Positions 25,848 to 53,000 of a stretch of 64,000 nucleotides of DNA are shown in pieces. Position 1 is the stretch's first letter; each line of letters begins with the position of its first letter. Both the position numbers and the translations under genes were made by a program. The notes beneath the pieces were generated by a model. It was not told where the DNA came from. It did not search any database and worked only from the letters and a program-made list of their open reading frames with translations. The DNA comes from Kutzneria kofuensis. Its GTDB lineage: Bacteria > Actinomycetota > Actinomycetes > Mycobacteriales > Pseudonocardiaceae. The stretch lies in contig NZ_JACHIR010000003.1 of NCBI RefSeq assembly GCF_014203355.1, forward strand, positions 248,001-312,000. Reading direction: 5' to 3'.

Positions 25848-27019
25848 CGACCGCTGTGCTGGCGGGGCTGCTGTGCGTGATGACTCTTGCCGTGCTGGCT
25901 TTGCTGTGGCGGCTGCGGAGCGCGCTGCGCGAGTCCGGCAATGCCATCGACCGGGCCACGTACGAGACTCTGCACACGGCCTGGTCCGCCGCGCCGCCGC
26001 TGCGGGCCGGGCTGGTGCCCGAGGCCGCCCGCCGGTCCGCGCCGCATCTCCGTGCCCTGCTGGACACGCCGGCGCTGGCCTTGACCGACGGCGAACGGGT
26101 TCTGGCCTGGGACGGCATAGGTGAGCAACACTCGGATCAGGTTCTGGAGATCATAGCGCCGGCGTTCACCCACGGCCGTTCCCACGTGACGCGGGTCGAG
26201 TGCGACGATCCCGAGTGCCCGCTGCACTTCGCGGTGATGGTTCCGTTGCATGTGGACGGTCGCATCGCCGGCGTGCTCATCGCCTACGCCGTCGAGGCCG
26301 CCGCCGGGCTCGTCCGCGCCGCCAACGAAGTCGCCCGGTGGGCCGGCGGACAGCTGGAGTTGGCCGAGCTGGACCGGTCCAAGCAGCGGTTGATCGAGGC
26401 CGAGGTGCGGGCGCTGCGGGCGCAGATCTCCCCGCACTTCATCTTCAACTCGCTCACCGCCATCGCCTCGTACGTGCGGACCAACCCCGAGCGGGCCCGC
26501 ACCCTGCTGCTCGACTTCGCCGAGTTCACCCGCTACTCGTTCCGGCGGCACGGCGAGTACACCACCCTCGCCGAGGAGCTCAGGTCCATCGACCAGTACC
26601 TGTCGCTGGAGCGCGCCCGCTTCGGCGACCGGCTCCAGGTCACCCTGCAGATCGCCCCCGAGGTGCTGCCCGTCGCCGTGCCCTTCCTGTGCATGCAGCC
26701 GCTGGTGGAGAACGCCGTGCGGCACGGCATGGAGGGCAAGGTCGGGCCCGGCCACATCGCCATCCAGGCCGCCGACGCCGGCGCCGAGGCCCACATCAGC
26801 ATCGAGGACGACGGCGTCGGCATGGATCCGGACCGGCTGCGCCGCACCCTGGCCGGCGAGCCCGACGAGCAGACCGGCATCGCCCTGGGCAACATCGACG
26901 AGCGCCTCCGCCAGGTCTACGGCGACGAGTACGGGCTGGTGGTCGAGACGGCGGTCGGCGCCGGCACCAAGATCCACCTGCGGGTGCCCAAGTACCGCCC
27001 CGGCATCCACGCCGACTGA
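25844..27019 (+). CDS. LytS-type sensor histidine kinase
   Basis: 391 residues. One N-terminal transmembrane helix (about 5-24), then a GAF-like sensing region (about 60-160) with Cys119 and Cys125 (VECDDPECPLH). The His_kinase domain has phospho-acceptor His198 in QISPHFIFNSL. The ATPase domain has the N-box PLVENAVRHG, G1 DDGVGMD and a G2-like GIALGNIDERL. This is the kinase type that pairs with LytTR regulators. It shares an operon with such a regulator and a symporter, which suggests that the transported acid or the transporter itself is the signal. GTG 25844 overlaps the symporter stop. No clear terminator follows. Confidence 0.92.
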   Translation: MTTAVLAGLLCVMTLAVLALLWRLRSALRESGNAIDRATYETLHTAWSAAPPLRAGLVPEAARRSAPHLRALLDTPALALTDGERVLAWDGIGEQHSDQVLEIIAPAFTHGRSHVTRVECDDPECPLHFAVMVPLHVDGRIAGVLIAYAVEAAAGLVRAANEVARWAGGQLELAELDRSKQRLIEAEVRALRAQISPHFIFNSLTAIASYVRTNPERARTLLLDFAEFTRYSFRRHGEYTTLAEELRSIDQYLSLERARFGDRLQVTLQIAPEVLPVAVPFLCMQPLVENAVRHGMEGKVGPGHIAIQAADAGAEAHISIEDDGVGMDPDRLRRTLAGEPDEQTGIALGNIDERLRQVYGDEYGLVVETAVGAGTKIHLRVPKYRPGIHAD

Positions 27020-27059
27020 CACCTCGGCGACCAACTCCCCCCGGCTGCGGGAACGACCC

Positions 27060-27079
27060 ACGAGTCCCGCATTCGGGTA
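27060..27079. repeat. Solitary copy of the 20-bp GAGTCCCGC repeat
   Basis: ACGAGTCCCGCATTCGGGTA differs at 4 to 5 positions from the consensus of the five-copy cluster at 16355-16536. It shows that the element is dispersed. It lies 40 bases after the kinase gene. Confidence 0.65.
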
Positions 27080-27136
27080 GCCCTGGTGCGGGACGCCGTG
27101 GGCGTGGTGATACCCGGCCTTGGCCCCGCGTAACCG

Positions 27137-27330
27137 CCCCGAAGCCGCAATGTCGCCGCCCGAAGCCCTAACGCCTCCGCATCGAAGCCCTAACCTCCCG
27201 ACCGAAGCCCTAACCTCCCCGGCCCGAAGCCCTAACGTCCCGCCCTGACGTTCTAACACGCCCGCGCCGAAGCCCTAACGTCCCGCCCCGGCGCTCTAAC
27301 ACTCCCGCCCCGAAGCCGCAACGCGAGCCT
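27137..27330. repeat. Tandem 20-22-bp repeats, about nine copies
   Basis: The core CGAAGCCCTAAC occurs exactly at 27161, 27183, 27203, 27225 and 27268. Diverged copies near 27140, 27246, 27289 and 27311 fill the register. The period is about two helical turns. No ORF with coding character is seen. The array lies in the long gap upstream of the NRPS cluster. Confidence 0.8.
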
Positions 27331-27474
27331 CGCGGTTGGTTGCGGAGTGAAGTAACGGTGTTCGTTGCCGGAATGAGGCTTTCGTGATTGGCATGTGGCT
27401 CGGCCGTCACAAATTCCACGGGAATGCGATCTGTGTCACTGTAACGGCACGTTCGTGACCTGCTGCACGTGCAT
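27331..27474. other. AT-richer non-coding stretch between the repeats and the palindrome
   Basis: A stretch of lower GC than the flanking genes without convincing coding character on either strand. It probably belongs to the regulatory region of the NRPS cluster. I see no recognisable site in it. Confidence 0.4.
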
Positions 27475-27505
27475 ACTTCCTACTCGCGGGTAGGAAGTGT
27501 AGGAT
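27475..27505 (+). promoter_or_regulatory. Operator-like palindrome overlapping a putative promoter for the NRPS cluster
   Basis: A perfect 9-bp inverted repeat, ACTTCCTAC/GTAGGAAGT (27475-27483 and 27490-27498), with 6 bases between. It is followed at once by TAGGAT (27500-27505), a good -10 element. A weak -35-like TTCCTA sits 17 bases upstream inside the palindrome. A regulator bound there would block or position RNA polymerase. The implied leader before NRPS-1 is about 590 bases. Confidence 0.5.
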
Positions 27506-28095
27506 TTACCTGGCGTCAAGTCGGATGACCTTGAACTAGGGGTCCGAATAGATAGCAGGGCGTGAGCGAATCCCCGATGGGGTTACCTCTAGCGGGTTAG
27601 GCCGTGCGAGCGGGTGTGGATGTCTTATGCTCCACGTCGGTGTTACGCGTTTTAAACCACCCCGATGGAGTAATCTGCCACGCCAGAGTGAAGTTCGATC
27701 ATTTCGATCGAGTTCCCACCTGCGTGTTCCGGCTCTCGAACTGAACCCCCGGGGATACTCCATTCGGCGGTAGAATTGGCTGCATTCCTTGGGCACCGTT
27801 GCCTACGGATCTCGATGGTTGTGGTGGCCCCAACTGTCGAGTTCATCGATCGCGGTCCGGTGACGACGGGACCCGGCTTGTCCTTTCCGTGGCACCCAGG
27901 CGAAGGGGAATCGCCGCAACGGTGGCGCACGTGGAGGACCCGGGTGGGCGTCGGCGCGTGGCCGTGAATTGACCTCACCCTCCGGGCAGGCACGCGCCCA
28001 CGAATGCGGTACCGGCGCGCCCTTCCCACCCGCTCGGACGACCAGTGCCGTGACCGGCTCTGGTGATGCCCTGTGCCCGAAAGGTGCCCTGATCG
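27506..28095. other. Long 5' leader region of the NRPS cluster
   Basis: 590 bases without a convincing gene. Small open frames exist (27776-27967 plus; 27803-28108 minus), but they lack codon bias and ribosome-binding sites. A direct repeat TTCGATC occurs near 27694 and 27703. I see no known riboswitch or T-box pattern. AAAGGTG at about 28080 is the ribosome-binding site of the NRPS gene. Confidence 0.5.
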
Positions 28096-45432
<17,337 letters not shown>

Positions 45433-45443
45433 GAGGAAGTTCC

Positions 45444-45644
45444 ATGCGCGACGACATCGACTACCAGGTGCTGGTCAACGACGAGGAGCAGTACTCGTTG
45501 TGGCCGCTGGCCAACGAGGTGCCGGCCGGCTGGCGGCCGACCGGTTTCCAGGGCGGCAAGCAGGAGTGCATGGACCACGTCGACCAGGTGTGGACGGACA
45601 TGCGGCCGCGCAGCCTGCGGGAGTGGATGGCCGCCAACCAGTAG
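45444..45644 (+). CDS. MbtH-like NRPS chaperone
   Basis: 66 residues with the full MbtH signature: NDEEQYSLWP (about 12-21), VPAGW (about 27-31) and VWTDMRP near residues 49-55. MbtH proteins bind the A domains of NRPSs and are needed for their solubility or activity. ATG 45444 has GAGAGGAAG 7 bases upstream and lies 12 bases after NRPS-1, so it is made from the same transcript. The Q-G-G-K-Q stretch before the C-terminal helix is an ordinary family variant. Confidence 0.97.
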   Translation: MRDDIDYQVLVNDEEQYSLWPLANEVPAGWRPTGFQGGKQECMDHVDQVWTDMRPRSLREWMAANQ

Positions 45645-45734
45645 CACTATCACTTCAGTGACGACTAAAAGAAACCGCGAACGCAATGGCCGGCGGAACG
45701 CCGTGACCGGCCGAACAAGCTGGGGAGGACAACC

Positions 45735-46976
45735 GTGACCTCGACGGTCCGGTCCGCTGTGGACAGAACAACCCTGGAAGGAGCCCTGACCGACCTGCTG
45801 GCCCGGCACGACGTGCCGGCGGCGCAGCTGTCCGTGCACACCGGCGGCGAGACGATCACCGTCGGCGTCGACGGCAAGTATCCGATCGGCTCGATCACCA
45901 AGCCGTTCACCGCGACGCTGGCGATGCTGCTGGTCGCGGACGGCGACCTCGACCTGGAGGACCGGCTCGGCGAGCACCTGGGGGACCTGGGGCCCAGGGT
46001 CGGCCGGCTGACCGTGCGGCAGCTGCTCAGCCACACCAGCGGCCTGCCGGCCGCGCTGGGCGGCGAGACCTCCTCGACGCGCCAGTACCTGCGGGCCTGC
46101 CGGGACGCGGAACTGGTGCTGCGCCCCGGACTCGGCTTCTCGTACTCGAACGTCGGCTACGTGCTGCTGTCCCGGCTGGTGGAGGAGATCACCGGCATGG
46201 ACTGGTGGGAGGCCGTCGACGCGCTGCTGCTCACGCCGCTGGGCATCGAGCCGGCGTTCACGGTCGAGCCCGGCGGCAAGCGGTCGGTGCACACCTTCAT
46301 GTCGGGACACGCGGGTCGCGGCATCCCCGTCGACCAGACGCTGCAGGAAGTCGAGGCCGGCGCCGGCGCGTTGGCGCTGAGCGCCGAGGACCTCGTGACC
46401 TTCGGGCTGATGCACGTCACCGGCGACGGCCCGCTGTCGCCGCAGCTGCTGCGCACGATGCGCCGGCAGGTGCCGGGCGTCGTCCCGTTCGGGCTGGCCA
46501 ACGGCTGGGGCCTGGGCCTCGCGGTGTTCGACGGCTGGGTCGGCCACGACGGCACCGCCGACGGCACGTCCTGCCACCTGCGCATCGATCCCGCCGGCGG
46601 GCAGGTCGTCGCGCTCACCACCAACGCGGTTTCCGGTGCGGCGCTGTGGGTGGATCTTGTCGAGCGGCTTCGCGGGCTCGGCCTCGACGTCGCCGACTAC
46701 GACCTGTCGCACCGGCCCGACGAGATGCCGATGCCGGCCGGGCTGACCGGCAGCTACGCCAACGGCGACATGGAGTACTTCGTCGACGCCGGCGACGGCG
46801 TGCTGCGCGTCGGCGGCGAGCTGTACCCGGAGCTGACGGTGCACGCCGACTGGGCGTTCTCGGTGCTGGAGCCCGAATCCGGCCGGCGCGTGCTCGGCGG
46901 CCGGTTCCTGCGCGACCCGTCCACCGGCGTGATCAACGGCCTGCAGACCGGCGGCCGCGTCGCCGCCCGCCGCTGA
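45735..46976 (+). CDS. Stand-alone PBP-type thioesterase (SurE-like), peptide release/macrocyclisation
   Basis: 413 residues from GTG 45735. The fold is that of penicillin-binding proteins/class C serine hydrolases: Ser53-x-x-Lys56 (GSITKPF), Tyr137-Ser-Asn139 (FSYSNV) and His271-Asp-Gly273 (GHDGT). After about residue 320 a separate beta-rich, lipocalin-like tail begins at [15 protein letters not shown]-type thioesterases such as SurE of surugamide biosynthesis have this two-domain form, work in trans on carrier-bound peptides, and prefer a D-residue at the donor end for head-to-tail cyclisation. It sits between the two NRPS genes, neither showing an internal TE. A self-resistance D-peptidase is the alternative. 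No signal peptide, so cytoplasmic, which supports the thioesterase reading. Confidence 0.85.
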   Translation: MTSTVRSAVDRTTLEGALTDLLARHDVPAAQLSVHTGGETITVGVDGKYPIGSITKPFTATLAMLLVADGDLDLEDRLGEHLGDLGPRVGRLTVRQLLSHTSGLPAALGGETSSTRQYLRACRDAELVLRPGLGFSYSNVGYVLLSRLVEEITGMDWWEAVDALLLTPLGIEPAFTVEPGGKRSVHTFMSGHAGRGIPVDQTLQEVEAGAGALALSAEDLVTFGLMHVTGDGPLSPQLLRTMRRQVPGVVPFGLANGWGLGLAVFDGWVGHDGTADGTSCHLRIDPAGGQVVALTTNAVSGAALWVDLVERLRGLGLDVADYDLSHRPDEMPMPAGLTGSYANGDMEYFVDAGDGVLRVGGELYPELTVHADWAFSVLEPESGRRVLGGRFLRDPSTGVINGLQTGGRVAARR

Positions 46977-47014
46977 AACCCGCCGCATCGACTGATTTGG
47001 GGAAAACGGACATC

Positions 47015-50000
47015 ATGACGACATCGAGGCAGAGCCGCATCGACGCGCTGCCGGCGGAACTGCGGGAGCAGCTCAGGCGACGACTCGCCGGGCGGGCGAA
47101 GGCGGCCGACGGCATCCCGCGCGCCGACCGGTCCTCGGCGCTGCCGCTGTCGTACGCCCAGCAGCGCCTGTGGTTCCTCGACGAGCTGCGGCCGGGGGAG
47201 TCGGAGTACAACAGCGCCGTCGCGCTGCGGCTGTCCGGCGACCTCGACGTGCCGGCGCTGACCGCCGCGCTCGGCGCACTCGTCGCCCGCCACGAGTCGT
47301 TGCGTACCACGGTGACCGTGGTGGACGGCGTCGCGGTGCAGGCGATCGCGGACGTGGTCGAGGTCCCGCTGCGGGTGGTCGAGGAGCCGGCCGAGCTGGA
47401 CCAGGTGCTGGCCGACGAGTACTCGCGGCCGTTCGACCTGCGCGAAGGCCCGCTGCTGCGGGCGCTCCTGGTCCGGCTGGCCGCTGAGGACCACGTGCTG
47501 CTGCTGACCGCGCACCACGTCGTCACCGACGGCGCCTCGATGGGTATCATGATCGACGAGTTGGGTCGCCTGTACGGCGGCGCGACGCTGGCCGAACCCG
47601 CGGTGCAGTACGCGGACTACGCGGTGTGGCAGCGCGGCCGCTCGCTGGACAAGCACCTGGAGTACTGGACTTCGCAGCTGGCCGGCGTGGAGCCGCTGGA
47701 CCTGCCGACCGATCGCCCGCGCCCGGCGGTGCGGACCTCGGCCGGCGCGGTGCACGACTTCCTGCTGCCGGCGTCGGTTTCCGCCCGCCTGTCGGAGCTG
47801 GCCCGCGAGCACGAGACGACCCTGTACGCGGTGCTGGTGGCGGCCTGCCAGGTGTTGCTGGCCCGGTACACCGGCCGGCCGGACATCGCCGTCGGCTCGG
47901 TGGTGAACGTCCGCAACCGGCCCGAGCTGGAGCGGATGGTCGGCTTCTTCGTCAACACCGTGGTGCTGCGCTCCACAGTGGACGACGAGGTGTCCTTCGG
48001 CGACTTCCTGGCGCAGGTCAGGGAGACGGTGCTGGCCTCGCTGGCGCACGCCGAGGCGCCGTTCGACAAGGTCGTGGAGGCGCTGCGGCTGGAGCGGGAC
48101 CCCAGCCGGAACCCGCTGTTCGACGTGCTTGTGCTGCTGCACGGGGCTTCCGGCACGCCGCCGGAGTTCGGCGCGCTCGCGGTGGAGCCGGTCGACGTGA
48201 GCCGGCGGTCGGCCACCTTCGACCTCAGCTTCGAGTTCCAGGACACCCCCGACGGCCTGGCCGGATCCGTGGAGTACAGCACCGATCTGTTCGACGCGGG
48301 CACCGTCGCGCGGATGGCCGAGCACCTTTCCACGCTGTTGATGGAGATCACTTCGGTCCGGCGGGTCGGCGACCTGCCGCTGCTGACCTCCGGCGAGCAG
48401 CGTCAGCTGCTCGTGTCGGCCAACGACACCGCGCTGGACGTGACGGCCTCCACCATCGTCGAGGTCTTCGAGGAGACCGTCGCCACGGCGCCGGCGGCGC
48501 GTGCCCTTGTGTTCCAGGACACAGAGTTCACCTACGCCGAGCTCAACGCCCGCGTGAACCGGTTGGCACACCACCTGATCGCATTGGGCGCCGGGCCGGA
48601 GCGGGTGGTTGCCCTTGCGCTACCCCGTTCGGCCGAACTGGTCATCGCCATGCTCGCGGTGTGGAAGACCGGCGCGGTCTACCTTCCGGTGGACCGCGGA
48701 CTGCCGAAGGACCGGGTTGGTCTGCTGCTTCGCGACGCCGGCACCACACTTGTGGTGGTCGACCCGGACGACACCACCACACCTGTGGTGGGCGGCCGGG
48801 TGGTGCTCGCGGACGCCGACGGAAGGCCCGAGACCAACCCCGAACGTCCACTCCGGACGGACAGCACCGCGTACGTCATCTACACCTCCGGCTCCACCGG
48901 CGCCCCGAAGGGCGTCGCGGTCGAGCACCGGAACCTGGTGAACCTGCTGTTCAACCACCGCAACGACTTCGCCGCCGGCCGCCGGCTGCGGGTGGCGACC
49001 ACCGCGGTGTTCTCCTTCGACACCTCGCTCGAGGGCCCGGTGCTGCTGGCCGACGGCCACGAGCTGCACGTGATCGACGACGAGACCCGGATGGACGCCG
49101 ACGCGCTCGTGGAGTACGTGGCGGCCAACGGGATCGACTTCCTCGACCTCACCCCGACCTACCTGCGCCAACTGCTCCCGGCCGGCCTGCTGGCCGACCC
49201 CCGCCACCGGCCCGCCGTGCTGATGCTCGGCGGCGAGGCGCTCAGCGACGAGCTGTGGCGGGAACTCGCGGCCGTCGACGGGACGACGGCCTACAACTTC
49301 TACGGCCCCACCGAGTGCACGGTCGACGCCCTGTCCTGTGTTGTCGCCGGTGATCAGGCTTCGCTCGGCCGCCCGCTGCGGAACATGCAGGCGTACGTGC
49401 TGGACGGCTACCTGCGGCCGGTGCCCACCGGCGTGGTGGGGGAGCTGTGCCTCGCCGGCGCCCAGGTTGCCCGCGGCTACCTCAACCGGACGGGCCTGAC
49501 CGCGGATCGGTTCGTGGCCAACCCCTTCGGTGACGGCGACCGTCTCTATCGGACCGGTGACCTGGTGCGTTGGCGCGCCGACGGCCGTCTGGAGTACGTC
49601 GGTCGGGCCGACGACCAGGTCAAGATCCGCGGCTTCCGCATCGAGCCCGGCGAGATCGAGCAGGCACTGCTGGACCTGCCCGCCGTGACGGAAGCCGTGG
49701 TGGTGGCGGTCACTTCCGCCGGCCACAAGCGACTCGCCGCGTACGTCGTGAGCAGCGCCGACGGCGACGAGCTGCGCGCCGCGCTGAAGGCCAAGCTGCC
49801 CGACTACATGGTGCCGTCGGTTTTCGTGCCGATGGACCGGCTGCCGGTGACGAGCAGCGGCAAGGTCGACCGCAAGGCGCTGCCGGCGATCACCCACGAG
49901 CCGACGACCGGACACGTCCCGCCGCGCACCGACAACGAGCGGCTGCTCGCGGAGATCTGGGCCGGCGTGCTCGGGGCTTCGACCATCGGCGTGCAGGACA

Positions 50001-53000
50001 ACTTCTTCGCGCTCGGCGGTGACTCCATCCTGAGCATCCAGGTGGTGTCCCGGGCTCGCGCCGCCGGGCTGCGCCTGACCTCGCGGGACTTGTTCACCCA
50101 CCAGACGATCGCCGAGCTGGCGCTTGTGGTCCGGACGGACTCCGTCGACGCCGCCCCCGTGATCGCCGGCCCGGCGCCGCTGACCCCGATCCAGCACTGG
50201 TTCTTCGAGACCTACGGGCCGCTGAACCACTTCACCATGTCGATGCTGCTCGAACTCCCGGCCGACGTGGACCGGGACCGGCTGGGCCGCGCGATCGACA
50301 CCGTGATCGCCCACCACGAGGCGCTGCGCACCCGTTTCACCCGCGTGGACGGCGGTTGGCAGCAGGAGCCGGTGGCGGCGCCGACCGGCGTGCTCGAAGT
50401 CGGCACGGAGATCAGCCGCGACGGCCTCGACATCACCGCCGGCCGCATGGTGAAGGCGATCTTCCTTCCCGGCGGGACCCCGTTGCTGTTCCTGGCGATC
50501 CACCACCTCGTCGTGGACGGCGTGTCGCTGCGGCTGCTGCTCGGCGACATCGAGGCCGCATACGACGGGCAGGCGCTGGAGCCGACCGGCACGGCGTTCT
50601 CCCAGTGGTCGCACCGGCTCGGCGGATACGACTTCCAGGAAGATCTGCCGTACTGGCAGAACATCCCCGCCGGTGAGCCGCTGCCGACCGACCGCGTCGG
50701 CGAGAACACGTCCGGCTCGACCCGGACGATCACCGTCGGCCTCGGCCGCGAGGAGACCGACGCGCTGCTGCACAAGGTCCCGGACGTCTACCGCACGCAG
50801 GTCAACGACGTGCTGCTCGCCGCGCTCGGCCAGGCGCTGGCCGACTGGACCGGCCGGGACGACGTGCTGATCGCGCTGGAGGGCCACGGCCGCGAGGACC
50901 TGTTCGACGGCGTCGACCTGTCCCGCACGGTCGGCTGGTTCACCACGCAGTTCCCGGTCTCGCTGGCGATTCCGGCCGGCCGTGACTGGGGCAGCACGCT
51001 CAAGTCCGTCAAGGAGCAGCTGCGGGCGGTGCCGCGCCGCGGCCTGAGCTACGAGGCGCTGCGCTACCTCGGCGGGCACCAACTCGGCTCACTCCCGGGC
51101 ATCTGCTTCAACTACCACGGTCAGTGGGATTCCGGTGCGGCCGGGCTGTTCCGCGGCCAACGCGAATCGACCGGCTTCGACCTCGCGCCGACGGAGCGCA
51201 ACGGCTACCTGCTCGACGTCGCCGGCATGGTCGAGGAGGGCGAACTGACCCTGACCTGGCTGTATTCCGACAATCTGTACGAGTGGCAGACCGTCCGGCG
51301 GGTCGCCGAGGCGATGCTGCGCGCCCTGCGGGAGATCATCGATCACTGTGCCTGGCCGCTGGCCGGCGGCCGCACGCCGTCCGACTTCCCACTGGCCCGG
51401 CTCGGCCAGTCCACTGTGGACCAGCTCGTCGGTGACGGCCGGGACGTCGAGGACGTCTACCCGCTGACCCCGCTGCAGGCCGGCATGCTGTTCCACAGCC
51501 TGGTGGAGCCGGAGATCTACGTCGACCAGGCCCGGATGGTGCTGGATGGGATCTCCGACCCGGTGGCGTTCGGCCGGGCGTGGCAGGCGGTGGTGGACCG
51601 CACTCCGGCGCTGCGCACCCGGCTGGCCTGGGACGGGCTCGACGAGCCGGTGCAGATCGTGCAGCGGCACGTCACCGTGCCGATCAGCTACCACGACTCG
51701 GACGACACGGACCTCGACCTGACCCAGGCTCCATTGATGCGGCTGGCGATCGTGCCGCTGGGTGGCGACCGGGTCCGGCTGACCTGGACGTCGCACCACA
51801 TCATGCTGGACGGCTGGAGCCTCGGGCAGGTGTTCGAGGAGGTCTGCGCCCAGTACGGCGGCCAGGTCGGCACGGTCCGCCGGCCGTTCCGCGACTACCT
51901 GTCCTGGCTGGCCACGCAGGATTCGTCCGCCGCGGAGGCGTTCTGGCGGGAGGCGCTCGGCGGGTTCGATGCGCCGACGCCGCTGCCGTACGACCGGCAG
52001 CCGTCGCAGGCGCACCAGGCCTGGTCGGCGCAGCCGGTGAAGGTGTCGCTGTCCGAGGAACAGTCCATCCGCCTGCGGGAGTTCGCGCAGCGCAACGGAC
52101 TGACCGTGAACACCGTCGTGCAGGGCGCGTGGGCGCTGCTGCTGTCGCGGCAGAGCGGCTCGACGGACGTCGTGTTCGGCACCACCGTCTCCGGCCGCCC
52201 GGACGACCTGCCCGGCGTCGAGTCGATGATCGGCATGTTCATCAACACCGTCCCGACGCGCGTTCAGGTGCACAGCCAGGAACGGCTGGTGCCGTGGCTG
52301 CGGTCGCTGCAGGAGCGGCAGACCGAGGCCCGCCGCTACGACTTCGTGGCGCTGAGCAAGCTGCGCGCCTACAGCGACGTTCCGGCCGGTCAGAGCCTGT
52401 TCGACAGCATGGTGGCGTTCGAGAACTACCCGTTCGACGAGCGGGCCGGCGTCGCCGTGCAGCACGTGGAGGCCAAGGACAGCACCAACTTCCCGGTCGT
52501 GCTGCGGGCCTACCTCGACCGCCGGCTGAGCTTCGAGCTGGCCACGGATCCCGACCTGTTCGACGTGAGCACGGCCCGGACGATGGCCGACCGGTTGGAG
52601 ACGCTGATCGTCGGCTTGGCTGACGACCAGCTGCGCAACCTGCCGTGGATGTCCGACGCCGAGCGCCACAACGTGCTCGCCGGCTGGCAGGGCACGGCCG
52701 TGGATCTCCCGGCCCCGACCATCACCGAGCTGTTCGCCGCCCAGGTGAGGGCCACGCCGGACGCGGTCGCGGTGACGTTCGAGGGGACAAGTCTGTCCTA
52801 TGCGGACCTGAACGCCCGGGCGAACCGGCTGGCGCACAAGCTGATCACCGCCGGCGCCGGCCCGGAGACCTTCGTCGCCCTGTGCCTGCCACGAACCGCC
52901 GACCTGGTCATCGCCGTGCTGGCGGTGCTCAAGTCGGGCGCGGCCTACCTGCCGATCGACCCGGACTACCCGCACGACCGCATCGAGCGGATGGTGGCGG

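Noticed and set aside
27161-27279. CCCTAAC-like units as telomere or CRISPR repeats
   Set aside because: Units follow one another with no unique spacers, no cas genes are near, and actinomycete telomeres are palindromic rather than short tandem repeats.
27776-27967. 63-residue frame upstream of NRPS-1 as a leader peptide
   Set aside because: No ribosome-binding site, no codon bias and no runs of a single regulatory amino acid.
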